Assembly: GCA_022833215.1 (NCBI GenBank) | Contig: JAIPUZ010000126.1 | Span: 57,041 to 121,040, forward strand | Direction of reading: 5' to 3' | Source: Mesorhizobium sp. | GTDB taxonomy: Bacteria > Pseudomonadota > Alphaproteobacteria > Rhizobiales > Rhizobiaceae | Length of the DNA: 64,000 nt | Shown: piece after piece, positions 25,209 through 35,242 of the stretch | Position numbering within the stretch: position 1 is the stretch's first letter | Layout: each line of letters begins with the position of its first letter | The notes under the pieces: model-generated | What the model saw: the letters and a program-made list of their open reading frames with translations, nothing else | Told to the model about the DNA's origin: nothing | Databases searched by the model: none | Position numbers and translations under genes: made by a program

Positions 25209-26431
25209 GTCCGTCCCCAACTTTGCTTGATCAAGCCGAGGATTTGGTCATTGACAGCGTCGATAGACTCCCGCGCACGCTTCACCGTCGCAGCGGAGAT
25301 GTTGCCGGATTCAAGCTCATAGAGAGTACGCTTCGCCAAGCCCGCCGTTTCAATCGCCGCACTCTCGACTGCCGTTGACGTGAGAACGTCTTCCGTGAAC
25401 AGATGCCGAAGCATTGTGACGACATGGACCTGAGACTGGTCCATAGGATCGTGCCTGGTCACGACATATCGCAGAAAATCCTGCTTCATCGTTGCGCCAG
25501 CATCCCGAATGACGGAGATCAGATCACCCATCATCAAAAGGAATTGGCTCATCGACATGACGTCGAGCATGGCCGGATGGACGGTGACGAGAAGACCCGT
25601 CGCAGCATAAATGGCTCCAAGTGTCAGGAAGCCAAGGGAAGGGGGGGTATCCAGGATGACGACATCATACCGATCCTCAACCTCCGCCAGAGCGAGACGC
25701 AACCGCTCGAAAAAGATGCTCTCGGCGTCCGTCCGCCGCTGCGATAGGAATCGCGGTGTCTCATGTTCATATTCCATAACCTCGATATTTCCCGGGATCA
25801 GGTCGATGCCCGTAAAATACGTGGGTCGAACAATCTCAGCGATTGGGCGACGATCATCGTCGTACCGTAGGGCTGCATAAATGGTCTCGTTGTGCTGCAC
25901 GTCCATTTCTGGCTGCGCGCCAAACATCGCGGATAGTGACGCCTGTGGATCGAGATCGATCGCGAGAACGCGATAGCCATGGAGCGCCAGATAGTGGGCG
26001 AGGTGCGCGCTCGTCGTCGTCTTAGCACTGCCGCCTTTGAAATTTGCGACGGCCAAAATCTGCAGATGCTCGCCGCCCCGGCGATGCGGCAGAAATCTCA
26101 ACGCCTCTGTCGGTCGTTGAGCTGCAAACAGCTCACGAAGTTCGTTGATTTGCGCCAGCGTGTAGACGCGATGATTGTTTTCAAGGCGGGCAGGGACGGG
26201 GCCTTTCCCTTCGTTGGACATCAACTTGAGAGTCGATTCGGGAATAGAGGTCAGCCGTGAAACTTCGTGAATCATGAAGTTCCTGAGACTCTTCTGGGCG
26301 TCCGGCGGGTACATCTGCTGGCGCCTCGCCTGCAGATGTTCGGAGAGCATGCCAGCATGCCGGACGATCTTGTTAGCCGGATCCTCGCTCTGCACTCTGA
26401 TTGCGGCTTGCACGGCCATTGTCGATTTCAT
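25205..26431 (-). CDS. repA: Plasmid partition protein RepA (ParA ATPase)
   Basis: 408-residue ParA-type ATPase with an N-terminal DNA-binding region and a deviant Walker A FKGGSAKTTT at residues 131-140. Further family blocks are VLAIDLDPQASLSAMFG and VVILDTPPSLGFLTLGAIYAATG. It is the first gene of repABC; with RepB it segregates the plasmid and represses the repABC promoter upstream of 26431. The sequence is intact. Confidence 0.96.
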   Translation of the reverse strand: MKSTMAVQAAIRVQSEDPANKIVRHAGMLSEHLQARRQQMYPPDAQKSLRNFMIHEVSRLTSIPESTLKLMSNEGKGPVPARLENNHRVYTLAQINELRELFAAQRPTEALRFLPHRRGGEHLQILAVANFKGGSAKTTTSAHLAHYLALHGYRVLAIDLDPQASLSAMFGAQPEMDVQHNETIYAALRYDDDRRPIAEIVRPTYFTGIDLIPGNIEVMEYEHETPRFLSQRRTDAESIFFERLRLALAEVEDRYDVVILDTPPSLGFLTLGAIYAATGLLVTVHPAMLDVMSMSQFLLMMGDLISVIRDAGATMKQDFLRYVVTRHDPMDQSQVHVVTMLRHLFTEDVLTSTAVESAAIETAGLAKRTLYELESGNISAATVKRARESIDAVNDQILGLIKQSWGRT

Positions 26432-26807
26432 TCCTCTTTGTCGGCCTACATGCGCCTTATCGGCTTTTGCCCGACAAGCAGCTAGGCCATGATTCTCCGC
26501 CTGCGTCCAGTGGTTTAAGGTTAACAGCCGGTTAACGCGATATCATTGCGAGGTAGCGGAGATGCGGGTTTTCCTGTTCCATATCAGTTCCTTAACCGAC
26601 ATCTTGGTGTCGAGCTTCGCCAGCTATCGCTAGTAATTCTATTAGGTGCTGCATCCCCTAGTTTCACGCCGGCAGCGGGCGTTATCCCGCCATGGAGGCC
26701 GACTCACCCCGGATCGCATCGAATCTCACTCATACTTTCACTAGTCGCGACCGCCGGCCAAATCATGCCTTTTTCCTTCCAGTTTCAACCGAACTGGAGG
26801 GAGATGG
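26432..26807. promoter_or_regulatory. Divergent control region between repABC and traI-trb
   Basis: Gene-free 376 bp between divergent repA and traI. It contains the inverted repeat pair TTGTCGG (26438-26444) / CCGACAA (26471-26477), a linked GGCCTA/TAGGCC pair, and a direct repeat GGTTAAC at 26519-26525 and 26530-26536. These are candidates for the RepA/RepB operator of the repABC promoter. No convincing 18-bp tra box of the Ti type was seen. Confidence 0.45.
26779..26797. promoter_or_regulatory. Inverted repeat overlapping the traI ribosome-binding site
   Basis: CCAGTT-N7-AACTGG, with the last bases forming part of the traI Shine-Dalgarno region (GGAGGGAG, 26796-26803). It could be a LuxR-type operator of unusual sequence or an RNA hairpin that limits traI translation. 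Confidence 0.35.
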
Positions 26808-27431
26808 ATGCGGGCAATTGTTGTGTCGCCGGCGGAACACGCTGCTGCTGCCGATCTCATCGACTCAATGCACCGCTTGCGCGCACGAGTGTTTCGCGAG
26901 CGGCTGGACTGGGATGTCGAGGTCAGGCGGGGCAGGGAGGTCGACGAGTTCGATTCTTGTGAACCGACCTACATCCTGACCGTCACGCGATCCCACGATG
27001 TCGTCGGATGCGCTCGCCTGTTGCCAGCAACCGGCCCCACGATGATGTCGGTCCTGTTCCCCGATCTCGAGCGGGCCGGTCTGCTGCGCCCGCATGCAGC
27101 CATGGTCGAGAGTTCGCGCTTCTGCGTCGACACGTCGCTCGAGGAAGGGAGGGCAGGGGGGCCGCTGCACGACGTGACGCTCACCATGTTCGCGGCGATC
27201 ATCGAATGGTCCATTGCGGCCGGTTACAGTGAGATCGTCACCGGTACCGATGTGCGGTTCGAGCGCATCCTCAAGCGCGCCGGTTGGCCGATGCGCCGTA
27301 TTGGCGAACCGCGGCGTCTCGGCAACACGCTCGCGGTGGCCGGATTGCTCCCCGCCGACCACGACAGCTTCGAACGCGTCAGGCCGGCGACCTACCGGTC
27401 GCTTCTATCGCCGCGCGTTCGCGCCGCCTGA
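26808..27431 (+). CDS. traI: Acyl-homoserine-lactone synthase TraI
   Basis: 207-residue LuxI-family synthase that makes the N-acyl-homoserine lactone used to couple conjugation to population density. Conserved blocks are RARVFRERLDWDVEV, EFDSCEPTYILT, VGCARLLPATGPTMM and the VESSRFCVD motif. It is the first gene of the traI-trb operon, as on Ti plasmids, and its stop overlaps the trbB start (TGATG). The cognate full-length TraR is not in the window. Confidence 0.95.
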   Translation: MRAIVVSPAEHAAAADLIDSMHRLRARVFRERLDWDVEVRRGREVDEFDSCEPTYILTVTRSHDVVGCARLLPATGPTMMSVLFPDLERAGLLRPHAAMVESSRFCVDTSLEEGRAGGPLHDVTLTMFAAIIEWSIAAGYSEIVTGTDVRFERILKRAGWPMRRIGEPRRLGNTLAVAGLLPADHDSFERVRPATYRSLLSPRVRAA

Positions 27432-28417
27432 TGGGGTTTACCGGAATGGTCCAGCTCCGTTCGCATCCGCGCCTCGTGCGCAAACTGCAGGACGCGCTCG
27501 GCGACGAGCTCTGCGTGGCGCTCGATGACGCAAGCGTGGTGGAGATCATGCTCAATCCCGACGGCCGGCTCTTCATCGAACGGCTTGGGCACGGAATTGC
27601 CGCCGCCGGCGAGATGACGGCCGCGGCCGCCGAAATAGTGATCGGCAGCGTCGCCCATGCCCTGCAATCGGAAGCGGACGACGAGCAGCCGATCATCAGC
27701 GGCGAGTTGCCGATCGGCGGGCACCGTTTCGAGGGACTTCTCCCTCCGGTCGTGTCTCGGCCGACCTTCAGCATCCGCCGGCGTGCATCGCGGCTGATCC
27801 CGCTGGACGATTATGTGAAGTCCAAGGTGATGACGAGGAAGCAGGCAGACGTCATTCGCAACGCGATTGCATCACGCCTCAACATCGTCATCTCCGGCGG
27901 AACCGGATCGGGCAAGACCACGCTCGCGAACGCCGTCATTTCCGAGATCGTCGGCGCCGCGCCCGAGGACCGCATCGTCATTCTGGAGGACACGGCCGAA
28001 ATCCGCTGTGTCGCGGAGAACGCGGTGGCGCTGCATACCAGCGACACGATCGACATGGCGCGCCTGCTCAAGAGTACCATGCGATTGAGGCCCGACCGCA
28101 TCATCGTCGGCGAGGTGCGCGATGGCGCGGCCCTCACGCTCCTGAAAGCCTGGAACACCGGCCACTCCGGCGGCGTCACCACCATCCACTCCAACAGCGC
28201 CATGTCGGCCTTGCGCCGGCTGGAGCAGCTCACTGCCGAGGTGAGCCAGCAGCCGATGAGCGAGGTGATCGGCGAAGCCGTCGATCTCATCGTCTCGATC
28301 GAGCGATGCGGGCGCGGCCGCCGCGTGCGCGACGTCATCCATGTCGAGAGCTTCAACGGCTCCCGCTACGAAACCGAAGCCTATTCCCAGATCGACGAGG
28401 ACAGCCATGCGGCCTAG
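27431..28417 (+). CDS. trbB: Conjugal transfer ATPase TrbB (VirB11 family)
   Basis: 328-residue hexameric secretion ATPase for pilus assembly and DNA transfer. Walker A is [10 protein letters not shown] (Lys162); the Asp box is [10 protein letters not shown] and Walker B is [13 protein letters not shown]. The start at 27431 overlaps the traI stop; a longer frame reaches back into traI but without family similarity. It overlaps trbC by 11 bp. Confidence 0.95.
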   Translation: MGFTGMVQLRSHPRLVRKLQDALGDELCVALDDASVVEIMLNPDGRLFIERLGHGIAAAGEMTAAAAEIVIGSVAHALQSEADDEQPIISGELPIGGHRFEGLLPPVVSRPTFSIRRRASRLIPLDDYVKSKVMTRKQADVIRNAIASRLNIVISGGTGSGKTTLANAVISEIVGAAPEDRIVILEDTAEIRCVAENAVALHTSDTIDMARLLKSTMRLRPDRIIVGEVRDGAALTLLKAWNTGHSGGVTTIHSNSAMSALRRLEQLTAEVSQQPMSEVIGEAVDLIVSIERCGRGRRVRDVIHVESFNGSRYETEAYSQIDEDSHAA

Positions 28418-28784
28418 CATTTCATCTTCTGTGGCGGCCGGCGCGCTCGCTCTCGTTCTTTGCACTGCGCTTGTCGCACCGGCTTTCGCCTCCGGCGGCG
28501 GCGGCCTGCCCTGGGAGGGGCCGCTCCAGCAGATCCAGCAATCGATCACAGGACCGGTGGCCGGCTTCATCGCGCTCGCGGCCGTCGCGATCGCCGGCGG
28601 CATGCTGATCTTCGGCGGCGAGCTCAACGATTTTGCCCGCAGGCTCATGTACGTCGTGCTGGTCGCCGGCATCCTCCTCGGCGCCACGCAGATCGTAGGC
28701 CTGTTCGGGGCGAGCGGCGCCTCGATCGGCGATGTCGCCGGCAAGGCGCCGCAGGCAAGCGCTGGGGACAGGAGAAATGACTGA
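28407..28784 (+). CDS. trbC: Conjugal pilin TrbC (VirB2 family)
   Basis: 125-residue pilin precursor with a signal peptide (cleavage after AFA, about 28) and two hydrophobic segments ([19 protein letters not shown] and [20 protein letters not shown]). RP4-type TrbC is processed and cyclised to form the sex pilus. It overlaps trbB and trbD. Confidence 0.92.
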   Translation: MRPSISSSVAAGALALVLCTALVAPAFASGGGGLPWEGPLQQIQQSITGPVAGFIALAAVAIAGGMLIFGGELNDFARRLMYVVLVAGILLGATQIVGLFGASGASIGDVAGKAPQASAGDRRND

Positions 28785-29070
28785 GCACGGCGCGGGTCTT
28801 GCCCGCTCCCGCATCCACCGGGCGCTGTCACGGCCGAACCTGCTGCTCGGCGCAGACCGTGAGCTGGTTCTGCTCACCGGCCTGGCCGCCACCATCCTCA
28901 TCTTCGTGGTGCTGACCTGGTATGCCGCGCTGCTCGGGATCTCGATCTGGATCGTGGTTGTGGCGGCACTTCGGATGATGGCCAAGGCCGACCCGATGAT
29001 GCGGCGCGTCTATGCCCGTCATATCGGCTACCGCGCGACCTATCGCCCGACCTCGACGCCCTGGCGCTGA
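28777..29070 (+). CDS. trbD: Conjugal transfer protein TrbD (VirB3 family)
   Basis: 97-residue inner-membrane protein with the VirB3 pattern: short cytoplasmic N-terminus ([20 protein letters not shown]), hydrophobic hairpin ([19 protein letters not shown]) and basic tail ([16 protein letters not shown]). It overlaps trbC by 8 bp and lies 10 bp before trbE. Confidence 0.92.
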   Translation: MTEHGAGLARSRIHRALSRPNLLLGADRELVLLTGLAATILIFVVLTWYAALLGISIWIVVVAALRMMAKADPMMRRVYARHIGYRATYRPTSTPWR

Positions 29071-29080
29071 GGAGACTGCC

Positions 29081-31537
29081 GTGGTCGCGCTTCGCTCCTT
29101 CCGCCATTCCGGGCCGTCCTTCTCCGACCTCGTGCCTTATGCGGGAATCATCGCCAACGGCGTGATCCTGCTGAAGGACGGCTCGCTGATGGCGGGCTGG
29201 TATTTCGCGGGGCCGGATTCGGAAAGCTCGACCGACGCCGAGCGCAACGAGGTCTCGCGCCAGATCAACGCCATCCTGTCGCGCCTGGGCTCCGGCTGGA
29301 TGATCCAGGTGGAGGCGGTCCGTGTGGCGACGACGGAATACCCCGCGCGCGAGGATTGTCACTTCCCGGACCCTGTCACGCATGCGATCGACGAGGAACG
29401 GCGCGAACGGTTCGAGAAGGAGAGGGGGCATTTCGAGAGCCGCCATGCACTGATCCTGACCTGGCGCCCGCCCGAGCGGCGACGGTCAGGTGTCGCACGA
29501 TACGTTTATGCCGACAGCGAAAGCCGGACCGCACGCTACGCCGACACCGTGCTGGAAAACTTCCAGACGTCCATCCGCGAGATCGAACAGTATCTCGCCA
29601 ATGTGGTGGTCATCCGACGAATGGTCACGCAGGAGGTGGAGGAGCAGGGCGGGCTGCAGACCGCGCGCTACGACGAGCTCTTCCAGTTCATCCGCTTCTG
29701 CATCACCGGCGAGAACCATCCTGTCCGGCTACCCGAAATCCCGATGTATCTCGACTGGCTGGCGACGGCCGAGTTCAGCCATGGTCTGACGCCAATGGTC
29801 GAGAGCCGCTATCTGGCGGTGGTCGGGATCGACGGTTTTCCGGCCGAGAGCTGGCCAGGCATCCTGAACGCGCTCGATCTGATGCCGCTGACCTATCGCT
29901 GGTCGAGCCGCTTCATGTTCCTCGACGACCAGGAAGCAAGGGCTCGGCTGGAGCGAACGCGCAAAAAGTGGCAGCAGAAGGTTCGACCGTTCTTCGACCA
30001 GCTCTTCCAGACGCAGAGCCGCTCGATCGACCAGGACGCGATGCTGATGGTGGCCGAGACCGAGGATGCGATCGCGCAGGCCTCCTCCCAGCTCGTCGCC
30101 TACGGCTATTACACGCCGGTGATCGTGGTCTTCGACGAGAACCAGGAGCGCCTGCGCGAGAAGGCCGAAGCCGTGCGCAGGCTGATTCAGGCCGAAGGCT
30201 TCGGTGCACGCATCGAGACGCTGAACGCGACGGAAGCGTTTCTGGGGAGCCTGCCCGGCAACTGGTACGCCAACATCCGCGAGCCGCTCATCAACACCCG
30301 CAACCTGGCCGACCTGATCCCGCTCAATTCCGTCTGGTCGGGCACGCCGACGGCGCCTTGCCCCTTCTATCCGCCGGGATCGCCGCCGCTGATGCAGGTC
30401 GCCTCCGGTTCTACGCCCTTCCGGCTGAACCTGCATGTCGACGATGTCGGCCACACGCTGATCTTCGGTCCGACGGGATCGGGCAAATCCACGCTGCTTG
30501 CGCTGATCGCCGCGCAGTTCCGGCGCTATGCCGACGCCCAGATCTTCGTCTTCGACAAAGGCCGCTCGATGCAGCCACTGACACTGGCCGTCGGCGGCGA
30601 CCATTACGAGGTCGGGGAAGGGGAGGGGGCCGATACTCCTGCACTGGCATTCTGCCCGCTCGCCGATCTCTCGACAGACGCCGACCGGGCCTGGGCGGCG
30701 GAATGGATGGAGATGCTGGTGGCGCTGCAGGGTGTCACGGTCACGCCCGACTACAGGAACGCCATCTCGCGCCAGGTCGCGCTGATGGCGGAAGCGCGCG
30801 GCCGCTCGTTGTCGGATTTCGTGAGCGGCGTGCAGATGCGCGAGATCAAGGACGCATTGCATCATTACACTGTCGACGGCCCGATGGGGCAGCTGCTCGA
30901 CGCCGAGGCGGACGGTCTGTCGCTCGGTTCCTTTCAGACCTTCGAGATCGAGCAGCTGATGAACCTCGGCGAGCGCAGCCTCGTTCCGGTGCTCACCTAT
31001 CTTTTTCGGAGGATCGAAAAGCGGCTCACCGGCGCGCCCAGCCTGATCATTCTTGACGAAGCCTGGCTGATGCTCGGCCATCCGGTCTTCCGCGACAAGA
31101 TCCGCGAGTGGCTGAAGGTGCTGCGCAAGGCAAATTGCGCCGTCGTTCTCGCCACCCAGTCGATCTCCGACGCCGAGCGCTCCGGCATCATCGATGTGCT
31201 GAAGGAGTCCTGTCCGACCAAGATCTGCCTGCCCAACGGCGCCGCGCGCGAGCCCGGCACGCGCGAGTTCTACGAGCGGATCGGCTTCAACGAACGGCAG
31301 ATCGAGATCGTCGCGACCGCGCTGCCCAAGCGCGAATACTACGTCGCCTCTCCGGAGGGACGACGCCTGTTCGACGTGGCGCTCGGGCCTCTGGCGCTCG
31401 CCTTTGCCGGCGCCTCCGGCAAGGACGACCTGAAAAAAATTGCGGCCTTACGGGCCGAGCACGGGGCCGACTGGCCCGTCCACTGGCTCAAGCAGAGAGG
31501 ATTCAGCGATGCGGAAACGCTCCTTCAGACTTCTTAG
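29081..31537 (+). CDS. trbE: Conjugal transfer ATPase TrbE (VirB4 family)
   Basis: 818-residue ATPase energising type IV secretion. Walker A is GPTGSGKSTLLALI (Lys469) and Walker B is LIILDEAWLMLG. The start is GTG at 29081, just after a GAGGAG ribosome-binding site that overlaps the trbD stop; an upstream in-frame ATG lies within trbD. Length is standard. Confidence 0.94.
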   Translation: MVALRSFRHSGPSFSDLVPYAGIIANGVILLKDGSLMAGWYFAGPDSESSTDAERNEVSRQINAILSRLGSGWMIQVEAVRVATTEYPAREDCHFPDPVTHAIDEERRERFEKERGHFESRHALILTWRPPERRRSGVARYVYADSESRTARYADTVLENFQTSIREIEQYLANVVVIRRMVTQEVEEQGGLQTARYDELFQFIRFCITGENHPVRLPEIPMYLDWLATAEFSHGLTPMVESRYLAVVGIDGFPAESWPGILNALDLMPLTYRWSSRFMFLDDQEARARLERTRKKWQQKVRPFFDQLFQTQSRSIDQDAMLMVAETEDAIAQASSQLVAYGYYTPVIVVFDENQERLREKAEAVRRLIQAEGFGARIETLNATEAFLGSLPGNWYANIREPLINTRNLADLIPLNSVWSGTPTAPCPFYPPGSPPLMQVASGSTPFRLNLHVDDVGHTLIFGPTGSGKSTLLALIAAQFRRYADAQIFVFDKGRSMQPLTLAVGGDHYEVGEGEGADTPALAFCPLADLSTDADRAWAAEWMEMLVALQGVTVTPDYRNAISRQVALMAEARGRSLSDFVSGVQMREIKDALHHYTVDGPMGQLLDAEADGLSLGSFQTFEIEQLMNLGERSLVPVLTYLFRRIEKRLTGAPSLIILDEAWLMLGHPVFRDKIREWLKVLRKANCAVVLATQSISDAERSGIIDVLKESCPTKICLPNGAAREPGTREFYERIGFNERQIEIVATALPKREYYVASPEGRRLFDVALGPLALAFAGASGKDDLKKIAALRAEHGADWPVHWLKQRGFSDAETLLQTS

Positions 31538-32309
31538 GACCGGTTTGCTGGTCTCGCTCCTGGCGATGGCCGCGGCGCCGCAATCGGCGCTCGGCGGCGC
31601 TGCCACCGGCAATGCGACGGAATGGACGCAGCTCCTCAACAATGGCGAGCTGGTTTCGCTGGTCGGCAAGTCCACGGAGCAGATCAACAACCAGATCACG
31701 CAGATCTCGCAACTGGCCCAGCAGATCGAGAACCAGATCCGCATGTACGAGAACATGCTCCAGAATACCGCTCAGCTTCCGTTCCACACCTGGAGCCAGG
31801 TCGAGAACGACCTTAACCGGCTTCGCAGCCTGGTCGTGCAAGGGCAGGGGATAGCCTTCTCCATGTCGAACGCCGACGACGTGCTGAGGCAGCGCTTCCA
31901 GAGCTATGCGGACTTCAAGACGGGACTCGCCGACGGCGAGACGTTCGCCTCTCAATACGAGAGCTGGTCGACGACCAATCGCGACACGATCGGCGGCGCT
32001 CTGAAGGCGGCCGGGCTTACGGCCGAGCAATTCTCATCCGAAGAATCGACCATGAAAGAGCTCAGGTCCATGTCGGAATCGGCCGACGGCCAGATGAAGG
32101 CGCTGCAGGTCGGTCACGAGATCGCGGCCGAACAGGTAGCCCAGGCGCAGAAACTGCGTGCGCTGGTCGCCCAGCAGACGACCATGATGGGCACCTGGTA
32201 TCAGTCCGAACAGGCCGACAAGGATCTCGCGCAGCTCCGTCGCGAGCGGTTCTTCAATGCCGGGCTTCCGAATGCGCGCGGTGGCCAGACGATGGAGCCG
32301 CGCTGGTGA
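31509..32309 (+). CDS. trbJ: Conjugal transfer protein TrbJ (VirB5-like)
   Basis: 266-residue exported protein with a Sec signal peptide (to about residue 30) and a long helical, Gln-rich coiled-coil-like region (TEQINNQITQISQLAQQIEN). TrbJ is a minor pilus or adhesin component and in RP4 is linked to entry exclusion. It overlaps trbE by 29 bp and trbK by 4 bp. Confidence 0.9.
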   Translation: MRKRSFRLLRTGLLVSLLAMAAAPQSALGGAATGNATEWTQLLNNGELVSLVGKSTEQINNQITQISQLAQQIENQIRMYENMLQNTAQLPFHTWSQVENDLNRLRSLVVQGQGIAFSMSNADDVLRQRFQSYADFKTGLADGETFASQYESWSTTNRDTIGGALKAAGLTAEQFSSEESTMKELRSMSESADGQMKALQVGHEIAAEQVAQAQKLRALVAQQTTMMGTWYQSEQADKDLAQLRRERFFNAGLPNARGGQTMEPRW

Positions 32310-32530
32310 GCCGCCTGACCATCATTCTGGTCGTGACCGGCCTTCTCGTGGTCGCAGCTGCCGTGACCGTCTTCATCTCGCTGCCCCCCGGCGACGGGGC
32401 AGGCGCGTCCGAAGCAAGCGAGCCCGCGACGTCATCCGACGCCGACAAGCGCCGACGTGCCGAGCGGTTCTTCGGCGGGGATCCAGACCGCGACGTCCGG
32501 GGCGGACAGGAGATGAAGCCGAGATGGTGA
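32306..32530 (+). CDS. trbK: TrbK-like small protein (putative entry exclusion)
   Basis: 74-residue protein with one N-terminal membrane segment (TIILVVTGLLVVAAAVTVFI) and a charged tail ending KPRW. It starts with GTG overlapping the trbJ stop and overlaps trbL by 7 bp. Position and topology fit TrbK, the entry-exclusion factor, but there is no lipobox cysteine as in RP4 TrbK; it resembles the alternative rhizobial type. Confidence 0.75.
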   Translation: MSRLTIILVVTGLLVVAAAVTVFISLPPGDGAGASEASEPATSSDADKRRRAERFFGGDPDRDVRGGQEMKPRW

Positions 32531-33711
32531 TCGCGAAACCGTCGCGTACAGTCGAGCTTGCTCTTGGCGTCGCCGTCCTCGTCCTGATCACGAGCGTTCC
32601 GGCCCTTGCCCAGGACGGCAGCGTGCTCACCAATCTTGAGAACCAGGTGGTGACCGCCACACGCGGCTGGCAGGACACGGTGATGGATGCTGCGCGTTCG
32701 CTATTCTGGATTCTCGCGGTCATCGAGATCGGCATCGCCGCGGTTTGGCTCGCCATCAACGCCGCCTCGCTCGACAGCTGGTTCGCCGAGCTGGTGCGGC
32801 GCATCATGTTCATCGGTCTCTTCGCCTTCATCCTCGACCAGGGGCCGACGCTGTCGAAGGCGATCGTGGACAGTCTCTTCAACATCGGCGCGTCGGGCGG
32901 CTCGGCCTCGCCCGCCGATATCTTCAACGCCGGCATCCGTGTCGCCTCGAAAATGTCGGAGCAGGCGAAGTTCGGCCTGTTCGAGGACAATGCGCTCGCC
33001 ATCGCGGCCGTCTTCGCCATGGTGGTCGTCGTGGTGTCCTTCAGCCTCGTCGCCGCGATCTTCGTCGCCGTCATGGTCGAGATGTATGTCGGGCTGCTCG
33101 CCGGCATGATCATGCTGGGGCTTGGCGGCTCGAGCTACACCAAGGATTTTGCCGTCCGCTATCTGGTCTATGCCTTCTCCGTCGGCATGAAGCTGATGGC
33201 GCTGGTCATGATCGCCCGTATCGGCTCCGAGGTCCTGATTGGCCTGGCCGAAGAGCCGGCGGCGACGACGGACCAGTTCATCACCACGCTGGCGATCGCC
33301 GGCATCTCCGTCGTCGTCTTCATCATCGCCATGTATGTCCCGCCCATCATCCAGGGCGTGGTGCAGGGCGCCTCGGTCGCAGGCGGCATGGAAGCGATCC
33401 GCCATGGCGGCCAAGCGGCGACCTTTGCCGCCGGAGGCGCCTTCCTCGGCGCGAGCGCGGCGGGCGCGGGCGCGTCGGCCGCTCAAACCGCGCGGGCGGG
33501 CGGCTCCACTTTCGCCGGGGCGGCGCTGCGCGGCATGGCCGCCGGCGTCGGCCAGGCGGGCTGGGCCGCCGGCTCCGCGGCAAAGGAAAAGGCGATCGCA
33601 TCACCGGGAGCCTATGCCGGTTCCCTGCTTGGCCTCGCCAATGCGAAGCTCGACGAGGCGCGTCAGAAATCGCCGCGCCGTCCGGCGCCGCCTCCGCTAC
33701 AGGATTCATGA
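32524..33711 (+). CDS. trbL: Conjugal transfer protein TrbL (VirB6 family)
   Basis: 395-residue polytopic inner-membrane protein with a signal-like N-terminus (PALAQDGS at about 28), about six membrane segments between residues 60 and 290, and an Ala/Gly-rich C-terminal tail. The start at 32524 overlaps trbK. TrbL forms the membrane channel of the mating-pair apparatus. Confidence 0.93.
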   Translation: MVIAKPSRTVELALGVAVLVLITSVPALAQDGSVLTNLENQVVTATRGWQDTVMDAARSLFWILAVIEIGIAAVWLAINAASLDSWFAELVRRIMFIGLFAFILDQGPTLSKAIVDSLFNIGASGGSASPADIFNAGIRVASKMSEQAKFGLFEDNALAIAAVFAMVVVVVSFSLVAAIFVAVMVEMYVGLLAGMIMLGLGGSSYTKDFAVRYLVYAFSVGMKLMALVMIARIGSEVLIGLAEEPAATTDQFITTLAIAGISVVVFIIAMYVPPIIQGVVQGASVAGGMEAIRHGGQAATFAAGGAFLGASAAGAGASAAQTARAGGSTFAGAALRGMAAGVGQAGWAAGSAAKEKAIASPGAYAGSLLGLANAKLDEARQKSPRRPAPPPLQDS

Positions 33712-33726
33712 GCGCAGGATTGATCG

Positions 33727-34389
33727 ATGGCCAGAACCACTCCACCGGACAATCCCTATCTTGCCGCGCGCCAGGAATGGACCGAGCGCTACGGCTCCTA
33801 CGTGAAGGCAGCCTCGTCGTGGCGCATCGTCGGCGTCACCGGCATGCTGCTTGCCGTGATCAGCACCTCCTATGCGCTGTACCAGAGCACGCAGGTCAAG
33901 CTCGTCCCCTACATCGTCGAGGTAGACAAGCTGGGCAGCGCCGTGAGCGCCGGCTTCCCGCAACAAATCGAATATGCCGACCCGCGCGTGGTGCGCGCCA
34001 CGCTCGGCGACTTCGTGTCGAACTTCAGGAGCGTCACGCCCGACGCCGTCGTCCAGAAGGGCTACATCGACCGAACCTACGCGCTGCTCAGGACTTCCGA
34101 TCCCGCGACGGAAAAGATCAACAATTGGTTCAGATCGAACTCGCCCTTCGAGAAGGCGCGTACCGCGACGGTCGCCGTCGAGGTCAACAACATCGTGCCG
34201 CTGTCGAACCAGAGCTATCAGATCGACTGGACCGAATACGAACGCGACCGGAAGGGCAAGGAGACGGCTGTGCGTCGCTTCCGTGCGGTTGCGACCGTCA
34301 CGCTGACACCTCCGCAGGACGAGGCGGTCATCCGCCTCAATCCGATCGGCCTCTACATCCGCGATCTCGACTGGACCGCGCAGCTCTAG
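33727..34389 (+). CDS. trbF: Conjugal transfer protein TrbF (VirB8 family)
   Basis: 220-residue bitopic inner-membrane protein: cytoplasmic start with [18 protein letters not shown], one membrane segment ([18 protein letters not shown]) and a periplasmic VirB8 domain. It bridges inner- and outer-membrane parts of the secretion channel. It starts 15 bp after trbL. Confidence 0.94.
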   Translation: MARTTPPDNPYLAARQEWTERYGSYVKAASSWRIVGVTGMLLAVISTSYALYQSTQVKLVPYIVEVDKLGSAVSAGFPQQIEYADPRVVRATLGDFVSNFRSVTPDAVVQKGYIDRTYALLRTSDPATEKINNWFRSNSPFEKARTATVAVEVNNIVPLSNQSYQIDWTEYERDRKGKETAVRRFRAVATVTLTPPQDEAVIRLNPIGLYIRDLDWTAQL

Positions 34390-34402
34390 GAACCGCCCGA
34401 CC

Positions 34403-35239
34403 ATGACACGTCAGATATCCATGGCCGCGCCGGCCCTCGTCCTTGGCATTGCCCTTGCCGCCGCGCCCCTCCTCCTTCCGGAAGCCCGCGCTCAGGGCAT
34501 GAGCGCCAACGAGGCCAAGGGCACCGCGATTTCCGGCCAATGGCGCGGGAGCCGCGGGCTGGTCACGAAGGGACCGGACGGCAAGGTGATCTTTCTTTAC
34601 GGCGAGGTGCAGCCCTCCGTCGTCTGTTCGCCGCTTCAGGTCTGCGACATCGAACTGCAGCCGGGCGAGATCGTGCGCGACGTCCTGCTCGGCGACACGG
34701 TGCGCTGGAAGGTCGAGCCCGCGACCTCCGGCGCCGTCGGCGGCCAGGCGATCCATCTGGTGGTCAAGCCGTCGGAGCCTGGGCTCGTCACCTCGATGGT
34801 GGTGACGACGTCGCGGCGGACCTATCACATTCAGCTCAAATCCAGCCAGAGCCAGTACATGGCGCGCGTCGGCTTCGAATATCCCGAGGACGTGTCGGCC
34901 AAGCTCGCCGACGTCAATGCACGGCTGGAGGCAAGCACGATTCCCGGCACCGGCGTTCCGGCTGAGCAGTTGAACTTCCGCTATTCGGTGAGCGGCCGCG
35001 CCGGCTGGCGGCCGACCCGCGTCTACAGCGACGGCGAAAAGACCTACATCCAGTTCCCGCGCTCTCTCGTCGGCCAGGACGCGCCGGTGTTGTTCGTCGT
35101 CTCCGGCGGCCAGAACCGGATCGTGAACTACCGCATGAAGGGCGACATGATGGTCGTCGACTATAACGTCGATCGTGCGGTGCTCGTGTCCGGCGTCGGC
35201 TGGAAGCAGGAGAAGATCACGATCAGGCGGGGAGGATAG
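34403..35239 (+). CDS. trbG: Conjugal transfer protein TrbG (VirB9 family)
   Basis: 278-residue periplasmic/outer-membrane-associated VirB9-type protein with a signal peptide ending ARA (about 31). Family blocks include [18 protein letters not shown] and [20 protein letters not shown]. It joins TrbH and TrbI in the outer-membrane core complex. Confidence 0.94.
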   Translation: MTRQISMAAPALVLGIALAAAPLLLPEARAQGMSANEAKGTAISGQWRGSRGLVTKGPDGKVIFLYGEVQPSVVCSPLQVCDIELQPGEIVRDVLLGDTVRWKVEPATSGAVGGQAIHLVVKPSEPGLVTSMVVTTSRRTYHIQLKSSQSQYMARVGFEYPEDVSAKLADVNARLEASTIPGTGVPAEQLNFRYSVSGRAGWRPTRVYSDGEKTYIQFPRSLVGQDAPVLFVVSGGQNRIVNYRMKGDMMVVDYNVDRAVLVSGVGWKQEKITIRRGG

Positions 35240-35242
35240 GGG

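Noticed and set aside
29356-31056. 566-codon open frame overlapping trbE in another frame
   Set aside because: Lies wholly within trbE, whose motifs and length are standard; Arg/Ala-rich shadow.
32745-34406. Long open frame across trbL and trbF
   Set aside because: Spans two real genes in a different frame with low-complexity Arg-rich translation.
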